A stretch of DNA of 13,011 nucleotides from Candidatus Cloacimonadota bacterium (lineage in GTDB: Bacteria; Cloacimonadota; Cloacimonadia; Cloacimonadales; TCS61), in contig JAUVIJ010000028.1 in the NCBI GenBank assembly GCA_030592835.1, forward strand, positions 1-13,011. The letters are read 5' to 3'. Made by a program: the position numbers and the translations under genes. The notes beneath the pieces were generated by a model. It saw nothing but the letters and a program-made list of their open reading frames with translations, was not told the origin of the DNA and did no database searches. This document shows positions 1 through 8,212 of this stretch, in pieces (positions within the stretch are counted from its first letter, which is position 1; every line of letters starts with the position of its first letter).

Positions 1-1451
1 AGGATGGCTCCAGGTATTTTGGTCCCTATATCGATGCTAAAGCTATCCGTAGAACCTCGAAAATGTTGGAATGGATGTTTCCTTTTCGTACTTGTAAACG
101 AATTATTCCTGATGAAGAAATCAAATATAAAAGAGCATGCATGAACTACCAGATGGGCAAATGTCTGGCTCCCTGTGTGGGCAGGATTTCAAAACAGGAA
201 TATCGGGGAATTATAGATAATATTATCGATTTTCTCAATGGCAAGAATCAGCAAGTTATCGAAAATCTAAAAAAAGAAATGTCTGTCTTTGCCGATATGA
301 TGGAATTTGAAAAAGCTGCCGGGATCAGAGACCGGATCAAATATATCCAGAAATTGAACAATTCGAGAGCTATGTATTTTCTGGATGGGAAAAACAGAGA
401 TGTCGTAGGAGTATATAAAGAAGATAAAGATGCTGTAGTAGCAGTTTTGAAAATCCTTTCCGGGAAACTTCTTAACAAGGAGATCCATGAAATGAACAAT
501 GCTGCCAATAATTCTCTATCGCAAATCCTGAAAGCTTTTCTACTCCAGTATTATTCAGGCAAATTGGATCATTTACCGCATAGGATCATTCTCTTTCAGA
601 AGCCGGATGAATTCGATGAACTTAATTCATTGCTGAAGAACAAACCGATCACACCGGGAAGAGGGGAGAAAAAAACGTTGGCTCTAATAGCCAGGGAAAA
701 TGCTTATAATTATCTGGAAGAAAAGAAATTACGGCATATACGAAAAAGCAGCAGAACCATATATTCCGTTAAGGAATTAAAAGATAAACTAAATCTGAAA
801 AGTTTGCCCCGCAAGATCATCTGCCTTGATGTTTCTACAATCCAGGGATCTGATACGGTTGCATCACTTGTTTTTTTTGAGAATGGTAAACCTAAGAAAA
901 AACATTATAGACATTTTTTAATTAAAAGCGTTACCGGTCAAAATGATTATGCCGCACTGCAGGAAACTATGGAAAGGTATCTAACTAAACTCGATCAATA
1001 TGAAAAACCTGATCTGATTATTATTGATGGTGGTAAAGGGCAACTTGGTGCCGTAAAAAAAGTATTGACGGCTCATGATCAAGATATAGAATTAATATCT
1101 CTTGCAAAAAGGATCGAAGAGATTTTTCTTCCGGGACAGAAGCTGTCTTTTCTCCTACCGAAATCATCATCAGCTTTGCGTCTCGTAATAAAATTAAGGG
1201 ATGAAGCTCATCGTTTTGCCATCTCCTATCACCGAAAGAAAAGAAAATCCCGAACTCTAATCAGTGAATTGGATCGTATTAAAGGTATTGGTTCAGATCT
1301 TAAATTTCTTCTCTTGAAAGAATTCGGGTCAGTTGAAAGGATTAGAAAAGCTAATATTACAGAATTAACGAAAATTAAAGGGATCGGTCAGCAAACTGCA
1401 AAAAAAATCCTGAAGGAATTGAACCCGGATAATGCAATAGGGTTTTATTGA
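1..1451 (+). CDS. uvrC: UvrABC system protein C (excinuclease subunit), 5' end outside window
   Basis: UvrC makes the two incisions beside a DNA lesion in UvrABC nucleotide excision repair. The reading frame is open from base 3, so the gene enters from the left edge. The visible part begins with 'YFGPY', which in UvrC follows the N-terminal GIY-YIG nuclease, so about the first 120 residues are missing. Then come 'FPFRTCKR', a cysteine-containing 'CMNYQMGKCLAPC' segment, a UVR (UvrB-binding) motif at about 219-360, and the RNase H-like second nuclease. The candidate catalytic residues are Asp at 828-830 (CLDVS), Asp at 945-947 (NDYAAL), Asp at 1026-1028 (IDGGKGQL) and His at 1209-1211 (HRFA). 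Two helix-hairpin-helix turns follow, 'IKGIGSD' and 'IKGIGQQ' (about 1279 and 1374). The ATG at 63 is internal, not the start. No frameshift or lost motif is visible in this part. The kinase gene follows 82 bp downstream on the same strand. Confidence 0.97.
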   Translation, partial: DGSRYFGPYIDAKAIRRTSKMLEWMFPFRTCKRIIPDEEIKYKRACMNYQMGKCLAPCVGRISKQEYRGIIDNIIDFLNGKNQQVIENLKKEMSVFADMMEFEKAAGIRDRIKYIQKLNNSRAMYFLDGKNRDVVGVYKEDKDAVVAVLKILSGKLLNKEIHEMNNAANNSLSQILKAFLLQYYSGKLDHLPHRIILFQKPDEFDELNSLLKNKPITPGRGEKKTLALIARENAYNYLEEKKLRHIRKSSRTIYSVKELKDKLNLKSLPRKIICLDVSTIQGSDTVASLVFFENGKPKKKHYRHFLIKSVTGQNDYAALQETMERYLTKLDQYEKPDLIIIDGGKGQLGAVKKVLTAHDQDIELISLAKRIEEIFLPGQKLSFLLPKSSSALRLVIKLRDEAHRFAISYHRKKRKSRTLISELDRIKGIGSDLKFLLLKEFGSVERIRKANITELTKIKGIGQQTAKKILKELNPDNAIGFY

Positions 1452-1459
1452 AGAATTGT

Positions 1460-1478
1460 AATAAGCCTAAGGCTTATT
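1460..1478. repeat. 19-bp perfect palindrome downstream of uvrC
   Basis: AATAAGCCTAAGGCTTATT has two 9-base arms around a single central A. As RNA it could fold as a 7-bp stem (AATAAGC/GCTTATT) with a 5-base loop. It starts 9 bases after the uvrC stop codon, where a terminator would be expected, but no T-run follows, so factor-independent termination is doubtful. A palindromic protein-binding site for the kinase gene, which starts 56 bases further on, is another possibility. Its 10-base core AAGCCTAAGG recurs exactly at 12417-12426 inside another repeat cluster. Confidence 0.6.
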
Positions 1479-1524
1479 GATGCTATTTACAAAGTTCTAT
1501 TGCATTATCTGGGTTGAATACCAG

Positions 1525-1536
1525 GGAGGGAGATTG
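1525..1536 (+). promoter_or_regulatory. Ribosome binding site that decides a TTG start
   Basis: GGAGG at 1525-1529, within AGGGAGGGAGA, lies 4 bases before the in-frame TTG at 1534-1536. The protein read from that TTG begins MKRLFLIIFCLLIYLS, a textbook signal peptide (two basic residues, then a hydrophobic core). Earlier in-frame start codons (TTG at 1477, ATG at 1480) lack a comparable site, overlap or adjoin the palindrome, and would place about 18 extra residues before the signal peptide. Confidence 0.75.
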
Positions 1537-4500
1537 AAAAGACTATTCTTAATAATATTTTGTTTACTGATATATTTATCTTACACTCAGACCAGTATTG
1601 AAAACCTTCAGGAAAGATTAACCGAATCAACTGGCCGTGATCGAATTGTTATCTTGAATCAAATAGCCAAAAAATTGCAAAGGGAATCACCCTTATCCAG
1701 CATCGAATATAGCAAACAGGCAATTTTACTCTGTGATCAGATTAATAATAAATCCAATAAATTAATTGCTCTTAATAATATTGCTGATGTCTATTATTTT
1801 CAATCAGAATATGATTCCGCCAGAGTATATTATGAATCAGCTCTGGAAATTTCAAGGGAACTGAAAAGCAAAAGTTCTGAAGCACGAGCTTTTAATGATC
1901 TTGGTATAGTGGCAGAAGAAAATGAAGATTATATAAAAGCTCTGGAGAATTATACTAATGCATTGGATATTTATCAATATCTGAATGATAAAGAAGAGAT
2001 AGCAAACACTTTGAATAATATCGGTATTATTTTTGAAGATCTCAATGATTATGGAAAATCACTGGAATATCATCTGCAATCCCTAAGAATATATGAGGAA
2101 ATGGGTAATGTTATTGGAATTTCAATTTCACTGAATAATATCGGAAATATCTATCATAATCTTGGTAAGTATGAACTTGCTCTAAAATATTACGAGGAAT
2201 CGATAATAATTGATCTGGAATTGAAAGATAAACAGGGAATATCCACTTCTTACATAAACCTTGGGAATACATACAGTTCCATGCAGGAATATGATAAAGC
2301 CTTCGATTACTATGACAAAGCACTGGAAATTGATATGGAAATGGGTGATATGGAAGGTCAGGCTTCGGGATATAACAACATCGGAATTATCTATCACGAA
2401 CTCAAGGAATATGATAAAGCCCTGGATTATTATCAGAGATCCCTGGCAATATCCCGGTCTTTGGAAGATAGCTGGGCGATCGCTAACACTCTTAATAATC
2501 AGGCAGAATTATATTATAATCAACAAAAGTATAACGAATCTCTTACCTATCTTGATCAGGCTCTGCAGGTAGCAGAGAAAAAAGGAACTCAGGATATAAT
2601 GCTGGAAAGCTACCGTATAGCCGCTGCTGTATATAAAGATATTGGAAACTACAGGGAAGCATTTAAATACTATGAAGAATATTCCAATTTGAAAGAAGTA
2701 ATTATACTTGAAAGTATCGATAAAATATATAGTTTACAGCATCAGTATGAAACGGAGAAAAAAGAGAAAGAAATCCAAATCCTGCAACGAGAGAAAAAAT
2801 ACAATAATTTTGTCAGAAATTCACTGATAATCGGAATCTTCTTTACTATTTTGATAGGTTTTATCCTTTTTTATCTTCTGAGTAATAAAAAGAAAGAAAA
2901 TGATATCCGTAAACAAACTGAAAAAAAACTGCTTGAAAGTGAATCCCGTTTCAGGACTCTGGCTGAAAAAATCCAAACAGCTATCTATACTATCGATAAA
3001 TTTGGAAGGTTTAAGTATGCAAATCCTGCTGCCTTTGAAATGACCGGATACAGTGAAAAAGAACTATCTTCACTGAAATTTATTGATATTGTCCATCCCG
3101 AATTCAAAGAGATAGTAAAAGAACGAAGTTTTTCCAGATTGAATGGGAAGAATCCAATTAGCAATTACGGATTTAAAATAATAACCAAGCAGGGTAAGGA
3201 AAAATGGCTGGAATTATCAAATGGTCTGATCAATGTCAATGGGGAGACTTTGATCTTGGGAACTGCGGTAGATGTTACGGATAAAAGAATAGCTGAAAAG
3301 AACCTGATTAAAAGTGAGGAAAAATACAGGACATTGCAGGAAAATCTACATGTGGGTATTTTTCGATGCACTCCTGATGGAATCTTTATTTCCATTAATC
3401 CTGCATTAATGAAGATGTTCAAATTCAAAAAAATGTCCGATGTGCTCAATACTCCCATACATGAACTATATTTCGATCCTTTGGAAAGAAACATAATTCT
3501 GGATAAACTGAGTAGGAAAGGGGAAATCCTGAACCAGGAACTGGTTTTTAAAAAAAACGATGGTTCTATTTTCTGGTGTAATTTTAACATAAAAGCGGTT
3601 TATGACAGAGACGGAAACTGGATCTACCAGGATGGGATAATTCAGGATATAGATGAGCATAAAAAAATCCAGAATGTAAAAGAATTGATCTATAATATTA
3701 ACAGTATCTTCATGAGAACCCCTAACCTGCATGACGCTTTTGCCATGATCAGGGTTTATTTGAATCGGATTATGGATGCAACAAATTTCTATGTAGCTTT
3801 TTATGATAAAGAAAGCGGTTTGATTTCCGCACCTTATTATAAGGACGAAAAAAAAGATCATGTTCCCAAACCTCAGCCTTTAGGAACAGGGTTGACTTCT
3901 TATATAATAAAAAGCGGTAAATCTCTATATCTCGATTCTAGGAGAAGAGATGTATTGATAAAAAAGAAAGATATTCCAGAATGGAATTGGCAAAGTAAAC
4001 TCTGGATGGGAGTTCCTTTAAAAATCAGCAAAAACTATTTTGGTGTTATGGCAATTCAAAGCTATCATGATGAAAATGCCTATACAAGGGAGGATTTAAA
4101 ACTTCTGGAAACCATAGCTGATCAAATCAGCAGCGTTCTTGTCCGGAAAAAACAGGAAGATGCACTTAAAGCAAGTGAAAATTTCAGTAGAGCTATTATT
4201 AACAGTTCACCTCTGGGTATATCTGCCCGGGATAAATTCGGTACTTTGATAATTGCCAATGAGGCTTGGAAGAAATTATGGGAAAAAACCGAACAGGATA
4301 TCGAACAGGATAAAAAGAAGAGGAAAAAGTTTGAACTTAATCAAAGGGATTCATATCTGGGAGAATATAAGGAAAAAGTTAAGGAAATTTATAAAAAAGG
4401 GGGAGAACTATATATTCCCGATTTGAGATTAGAACAGAAAAAGAATGGTAAAGTAATCTGGATCACCCAGTATTTTTATGCAATAATGGATGAAAATGAT

Positions 4501-5181
4501 AAGGTCAATAAAATTGTTATCATGACTGAAGATATTACCCAGAGAAAACTGAATGAAGATAAAATTCGCGCCTCATTAAAAGAAAAAGATATGTTACTGA
4601 AAGAAGTATATCATCGGGTTAAAAATAATATGCAGGTAGTATCGAGTTTATTGAGGCTGCAATCTTATCAAATCAAGGATGAAGAAGATAGAGCTTATTT
4701 CAAGGACAGCCATAACCGGGTTAAAACAATGTCCCTGATACATGAAAAACTCTACCTGTCGGATAATCTGGAACGAATAGATTTTAAAGGATATGTAATC
4801 AGTTTGACTACGCATCTCTACAGCTCTTACTCTATTAGTCCTGCTGACGTTAAATTACAAGTGAATGTGAAAGATATTAATCTGGATATTAATAAGGCTA
4901 TCCCTTGTGGATTACTTATTAATGAACTTGTTTCGAATGCGATCAAACATGGTTATACTATTGGAAAAAAAGGGACAATTGTTGTAGAATTGAAATCTCA
5001 AGCCGGTTATAAATTCCTATCGGTGAAGAATGATGGTCTACCTTTTCCCCCAGATGTTGATTTCAAGAATTCCGAAACTTTGGGATTACGCTTGATACAA
5101 GCATTGACAGAACAACTTCACGGGAACTTGACCTTGAACAGGAAGAACGGAACTGAAATCACAATTAAGTTTAAAATCTAA
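1534..5181 (+). CDS. Membrane sensor histidine kinase, TPR-TM-PAS-PAS-GAF-PAS-HisKA_2
   Basis: A 1215-residue sensor kinase from the TTG at 1534. Residues 1-19 form a signal peptide. About 35-400 carry nine tetratricopeptide repeats of about 40 residues (for example 'LGNTYSSMQEYDKAFDYYDKAL'-type units), predicted to be periplasmic. A charged, coiled-coil-like stretch follows at about 398-425, and one transmembrane helix at about 430-451. The cytoplasmic part has PAS at about 470-590 ('YTIDKFGRFKYANPAAFEMTGY'-like), PAS at about 594-709, GAF at about 714-871 and PAS at about 879-1007. The kinase core is the HWE/HisKA_2 type: phospho-acceptor His1027 in 'EVYHRVKNNMQVV', N-box 'INELVSNAIKHG' (Asn1130 and Asn1135) and a glycine box 'TLGLRLI' (Gly1184). 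All key residues are present, so it should be active. No receiver domain or response regulator adjoins it, so it is an orphan kinase whose partner lies elsewhere. Domain families are clear; the signal is unknown. Confidence 0.93.
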   Translation: MKRLFLIIFCLLIYLSYTQTSIENLQERLTESTGRDRIVILNQIAKKLQRESPLSSIEYSKQAILLCDQINNKSNKLIALNNIADVYYFQSEYDSARVYYESALEISRELKSKSSEARAFNDLGIVAEENEDYIKALENYTNALDIYQYLNDKEEIANTLNNIGIIFEDLNDYGKSLEYHLQSLRIYEEMGNVIGISISLNNIGNIYHNLGKYELALKYYEESIIIDLELKDKQGISTSYINLGNTYSSMQEYDKAFDYYDKALEIDMEMGDMEGQASGYNNIGIIYHELKEYDKALDYYQRSLAISRSLEDSWAIANTLNNQAELYYNQQKYNESLTYLDQALQVAEKKGTQDIMLESYRIAAAVYKDIGNYREAFKYYEEYSNLKEVIILESIDKIYSLQHQYETEKKEKEIQILQREKKYNNFVRNSLIIGIFFTILIGFILFYLLSNKKKENDIRKQTEKKLLESESRFRTLAEKIQTAIYTIDKFGRFKYANPAAFEMTGYSEKELSSLKFIDIVHPEFKEIVKERSFSRLNGKNPISNYGFKIITKQGKEKWLELSNGLINVNGETLILGTAVDVTDKRIAEKNLIKSEEKYRTLQENLHVGIFRCTPDGIFISINPALMKMFKFKKMSDVLNTPIHELYFDPLERNIILDKLSRKGEILNQELVFKKNDGSIFWCNFNIKAVYDRDGNWIYQDGIIQDIDEHKKIQNVKELIYNINSIFMRTPNLHDAFAMIRVYLNRIMDATNFYVAFYDKESGLISAPYYKDEKKDHVPKPQPLGTGLTSYIIKSGKSLYLDSRRRDVLIKKKDIPEWNWQSKLWMGVPLKISKNYFGVMAIQSYHDENAYTREDLKLLETIADQISSVLVRKKQEDALKASENFSRAIINSSPLGISARDKFGTLIIANEAWKKLWEKTEQDIEQDKKKRKKFELNQRDSYLGEYKEKVKEIYKKGGELYIPDLRLEQKKNGKVIWITQYFYAIMDENDKVNKIVIMTEDITQRKLNEDKIRASLKEKDMLLKEVYHRVKNNMQVVSSLLRLQSYQIKDEEDRAYFKDSHNRVKTMSLIHEKLYLSDNLERIDFKGYVISLTTHLYSSYSISPADVKLQVNVKDINLDINKAIPCGLLINELVSNAIKHGYTIGKKGTIVVELKSQAGYKFLSVKNDGLPFPPDVDFKNSETLGLRLIQALTEQLHGNLTLNRKNGTEITIKFKI

Positions 5182-5212
5182 TAAAGATCTGTTTTTGGAC
5201 AGCTCTTTATTG
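5179..5212. terminator. Shared hairpin between converging genes (bidirectional terminator candidate)
   Basis: Arms AATAAAGA (5180-5187) and TCTTTATT (5204-5211) pair perfectly. Inside them CTGT (5189-5192) pairs with ACAG (5199-5202) after one T/C mismatch, leaving the loop TTTTGG. This gives 12 paired positions, all within the gap between the kinase stop (5179-5181) and the leuS stop (5215-5217). The distal arm is T-rich on each strand, as expected of a hairpin used from both sides, but no long uninterrupted T-run follows, so efficiency cannot be judged by eye. Confidence 0.7.
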
Positions 5213-5214
5213 TA

Positions 5215-7689
5215 TTAAACTACAATACTGACAAGTTTCTTTGGTATAATGATGATCTTTCTGATTTCTTTTCCAGCTATATATTTCTGTACATTTTCCA
5301 GACTTAGAACTTCGGATTTGATCTCATCTTCACTGGCATTTATATCTACAGTAAGTTTACCCCTGATTTTTCCCATGATTTGAACCACATAAGTAACTTC
5401 TTCCTGATACAGATATTTTTGCTCATATTCCGGGATTCCATATTCATGAAGAAGTTTATCAAAACCAATCTTACTCCATAATTCTTCACTTAAATGCGGT
5501 GCAAAAGGATACAAAAGATGTGGGATGATCACGCAGGATTGAGCAAAAACTACTTTATTATTCTTATTCGTAATTTCTCTGTTTTTGATTGCATATACAT
5601 TATTCAGATGCTCCATGATCGCCGCTATCGCTGTGTTATATTGAAATCTCTCCAGATCATTTATTACTTTTTTTATCGTATGGTGAGTACTGTATCTCAA
5701 ATCTTTGAAGTCGTTACTTACAAAATCTGATCCAGCAGTTTCAGAACAGTATTCACTGATAATATCCCGTTTCTCTTCAAATAATCGCCAGACCCTGTTT
5801 AAAAAACGAAAAGCACCTTTGACTCCTTCATCACACCATTCAACATCTTTTTCCGGGGGAGATGCAAACAACATGAAAACCCTTACAGTGTCTGCTCCGT
5901 ACCTATCAATAATATAGGCAGGATCAACTGTGTTTCCCTTAGACTTAGACATTTTTGCACCATCTTTTGTTACCATACCTTGAGTCAATAGCCTTGCAAA
6001 AGGTTCGTTCGATTTTACAAAACCCAGATCTCTCATGAATTTGTGAAAAAACCTGGCGTAAAGAAGGTGCATGCAGGCATGTTCGATACCGCCTATATAT
6101 TGATCAACAGGCAACCAGTATTCAGCAAGTTCCGGAGCAAATGGTGCCTGATCGTTATTAGCATCAGTGTATCTGGCATAATACCAGGAACTGTCCACAA
6201 AAGTATCCATCGTATCTGTTTCCCTGCGAGCTGGTTCCCCACATACAGGACAGGCTACATTTACCCATTCCTCTACTGAGAGTAAAGGATTCTGGGTCGT
6301 TTTACCGACCTGAACATTCTCCGGCAGGAGAACCGGAAGATCCTCGTCCGGTACCGGAACAACACCGCATTTTTCACAATAAATAATTGGTATCGGATTT
6401 CCCCAGTATCTTTGTCGGGATACACCCCAATCCCTTAATCTATAAGTTATGACAGCTTTACCCATTTTGTTTTCACCCATCCATTTTGTAATTGCTGCTT
6501 TGGATTGGATACTATCCATATCATCAAAATGCTTAGAGTTTACCAGTATACCAGGTTCAATATAAGCCTCTTGCATTTTATCGAGAACAAGGGATTTTTC
6601 GGGATTCTGAATCACTATTTTGATCGGGATGTCATATTTTCTGGCGAATTCAAAATCTCGCTGATCATGGGCTGGTACTGCCATTACAGCCCCAGTACCG
6701 TAATCCATCAACACATAATTAGTTATCCAGATTTGCACCTTTTCTCCATTTACAGGATTTAAGGCAAATCTGTTGCTGAAAATCCCTTCCTTGGTAGAAT
6801 CTTCAGCGGTACGGGAAATTTTATCTTCATTAATCACTTTCTGACAGAACCTTCTGAGTTTAGAATCTTCCGGCTCACTTTTCAGCCACTCCGTTACCAG
6901 TGGATGTTCAGGTGGTAAAGCCATAAAAGTACAACCGAAAATTGTATCCGGTCTGGTTGTGAATACTTCTATTGTTTTCTCACTATGTTCAATCTTAAAA
7001 TAAATTTCAGTTCCTGGGCTTTTACCGATCCAGTTAACTTGCATGGTTTTAACTTTGTCAGGCCATTCAATCACATCGGAGAAATCTAATAATTCCTCAG
7101 CATAATTTGTGATCTTAAAGAACCATTGTTCTAGTTCCTTCTGATTGACCAAGTCTTCACAACGCCAGCATTTTCCTTCTTCAACCTGTTCATTTGCTAA
7201 TACGGTTTGACAACTTTCACACCAGTTCACAAAGGAGGATTTCTTATAAGCTAAGCCTTTCTCGTACATTCTTTTAAACAGCCACTGACCCCATTTATAA
7301 TATTCCGGATGACAGGTGCTGACTTCCCGATCCCAGTCAAATCCAAACCCAAAACTATTGAACTGTTTTCTCATAATATCAATGTTTTCATCTGTTGTCA
7401 GCCGGGGATGAGAATGATGTTCAATAGCAAAGTTCTCGGCAGGCATTCCAAAAGAATCATAACCCATTGGTTGCATGATATTAAAGCCCTGCATAAGTTT
7501 ATGTCTGGATAAAGCATCAGCAATTGAATAATTGGAAACATGCCCCATATGCAATGCTCCAGATGGATAAGGAAACATGGACAGAATATAATACTTCGGT
7601 TTTTCTGAATAATCAATTGCTTTAAAGATCTTCTTCTCAAGCCATATTTTCTGCCACTTTTTTTCTATTTTTTCAAAGGGATATTCCAT
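5215..7689 (-). CDS. leuS: Leucyl-tRNA synthetase
   Basis: Class I aminoacyl-tRNA synthetase that charges tRNA-Leu with leucine in the cytoplasm. It has 824 residues, within the usual bacterial range (about 800-880). The HIGH motif is HMGH at residues 47-50 in 'PYPSGALHMGH'. A zinc-ribbon pattern of cysteines lies at 157, 160, 174 and 177. The CP1 editing domain has the threonine-rich 'TTRPDT' (244-249) and 'AVPAHDQRDFEFA' with its editing aspartate. A second CxxC pair set ('CEKC', 'CPVC') precedes 'DTFVDSSWYY', KMSKS is at 579-583, and the C-terminal domain ends 'KKLVSIVV', as usual for bacterial LeuRS. The start at 7689 is chosen because AGGAG lies 6 bases upstream and the protein then begins 'MEYPFEKIEKKWQ'. 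An in-frame ATG 18 codons earlier (7743) lacks a binding site and sits in a hairpin. It converges on the kinase gene. Confidence 0.98.
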   Translation of the reverse strand: MEYPFEKIEKKWQKIWLEKKIFKAIDYSEKPKYYILSMFPYPSGALHMGHVSNYSIADALSRHKLMQGFNIMQPMGYDSFGMPAENFAIEHHSHPRLTTDENIDIMRKQFNSFGFGFDWDREVSTCHPEYYKWGQWLFKRMYEKGLAYKKSSFVNWCESCQTVLANEQVEEGKCWRCEDLVNQKELEQWFFKITNYAEELLDFSDVIEWPDKVKTMQVNWIGKSPGTEIYFKIEHSEKTIEVFTTRPDTIFGCTFMALPPEHPLVTEWLKSEPEDSKLRRFCQKVINEDKISRTAEDSTKEGIFSNRFALNPVNGEKVQIWITNYVLMDYGTGAVMAVPAHDQRDFEFARKYDIPIKIVIQNPEKSLVLDKMQEAYIEPGILVNSKHFDDMDSIQSKAAITKWMGENKMGKAVITYRLRDWGVSRQRYWGNPIPIIYCEKCGVVPVPDEDLPVLLPENVQVGKTTQNPLLSVEEWVNVACPVCGEPARRETDTMDTFVDSSWYYARYTDANNDQAPFAPELAEYWLPVDQYIGGIEHACMHLLYARFFHKFMRDLGFVKSNEPFARLLTQGMVTKDGAKMSKSKGNTVDPAYIIDRYGADTVRVFMLFASPPEKDVEWCDEGVKGAFRFLNRVWRLFEEKRDIISEYCSETAGSDFVSNDFKDLRYSTHHTIKKVINDLERFQYNTAIAAIMEHLNNVYAIKNREITNKNNKVVFAQSCVIIPHLLYPFAPHLSEELWSKIGFDKLLHEYGIPEYEQKYLYQEEVTYVVQIMGKIRGKLTVDINASEDEIKSEVLSLENVQKYIAGKEIRKIIIIPKKLVSIVV

Positions 7690-7695
7690 TAGAAA

Positions 7696-7700
7696 CTCCT
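7696..7700 (-). promoter_or_regulatory. leuS ribosome binding site
   Basis: AGGAG on the - strand lies 6 bases before the ATG at 7689. It decides between this start and the in-frame ATG at 7743, which has no such sequence. Confidence 0.8.
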
Positions 7701-7735
7701 GAAATGTTTTTTGTATTGGATGCTGAAATATTGAT

Positions 7736-7781
7736 TTCCCCATCAGGGGAGTAAGAATAGGTCCAGTAACAAATAACTGGA
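7736..7781 (-). other. Two consecutive hairpins in the leuS leader
   Basis: On the - strand the first hairpin (7762-7781) has arms TCCAGT and ACTGGA around an 8-base loop. The second (7737-7750) is TCCCC-TGAT-GGGGA, a 5-bp stem with a tetraloop, which a G-T pair could extend. They lie 47 bases or more upstream of the leuS ATG, and the second overlaps the rejected upstream ATG at 7743. They could be leader structure for control of synthetase expression or chance. No T-box consensus (AGGGUGGNACCGCG) and no leucine-rich leader peptide was seen. Confidence 0.4.
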
Positions 7782-8130
7782 GAAAAAATTATGCCTTAAA
7801 AATTCAATATTTATTCTTTTCCTCGATTTCAAATCCTGACTCCTTAAATAAATCAGTGCAATGTTTTTGGGTTTTTTAAATTCGGTCAATATTTTTTCAA
7901 TGATGAATTTCCTTGTTTAAAAAATCTATATTTCATAATTTGAATATAGTTGATGTTTGTCTCATCCTAAAAGTCCCTGGAGACTTGTCTGCTTTTGGTA
8001 TACTTTTCCAATGAGGTGGGGGGGATAAGGTTAGTTTAATGAAATTGAGATTAATAGAGAAAATATTGGAACTTCAGTAATTTTACAGAACCTTTAAGCT
8101 TATAAAAAAAGGGAGAAACAAAATTACATA
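7782..8130. other. AT-rich intergenic stretch with no supported gene
   Basis: Part of the 523-base gap between the leuS start and the stop of the esterase-like gene. No reading frame here has both length and a binding site. It holds an AT-rich inverted repeat at 7926-7949 (CTATATT...AATATAG, 7 perfect pairs), an imperfect palindrome at 7971-7986 (AAGTCCCTGGAGACTT), and a run of seven Gs at 8018-8024 that stands out in this composition. The leuS promoter should lie here. TTGACC (7884-7889, - strand) and TTGAAA nearby resemble -35 boxes, but I found no matching good -10 box and do not call one. Confidence 0.5.
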
Positions 8131-8184
8131 TAATTCCAACGTGAAACGTCAGATTGCCATGAGCATTGGATTTGAGTTTACTCA
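8131..8184. repeat. Direct repeat copy A (diverged), downstream of the esterase-like gene
   Basis: Aligned without gaps to 9544-9597, this segment matches at 41 of 54 positions, and 10 of the 13 differences are transitions. The best-conserved part is CAGATTGCCATGAGCATT followed by GATTTGAG. Its palindromes are weaker than those of copy B. It begins 29 bases beyond the stop codon of the esterase-like gene, so the two copies bracket that gene. Confidence 0.65.
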
Positions 8185-8212
8185 ATGTGGAGCTGCTTGT
8201 TTGTGGCTTCTA

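Noticed and set aside
1636..2715. DNA repeat array of about 120-bp period (CRISPR-like or satellite)
   Set aside because: The period comes from nine 40-residue TPR units in an intact frame; the DNA units are diverged and have no identical repeats with spacers.
7690..7743. leuS starting at the in-frame ATG at 7743
   Set aside because: No ribosome binding site precedes it, it lies in a hairpin, and the 18 extra residues do not resemble a LeuRS N-terminus.
7736..7781. T-box riboswitch upstream of leuS
   Set aside because: No AGGGUGGNACCGCG-like sequence and no specifier-loop architecture could be found, and T-boxes are not expected in this kind of organism.
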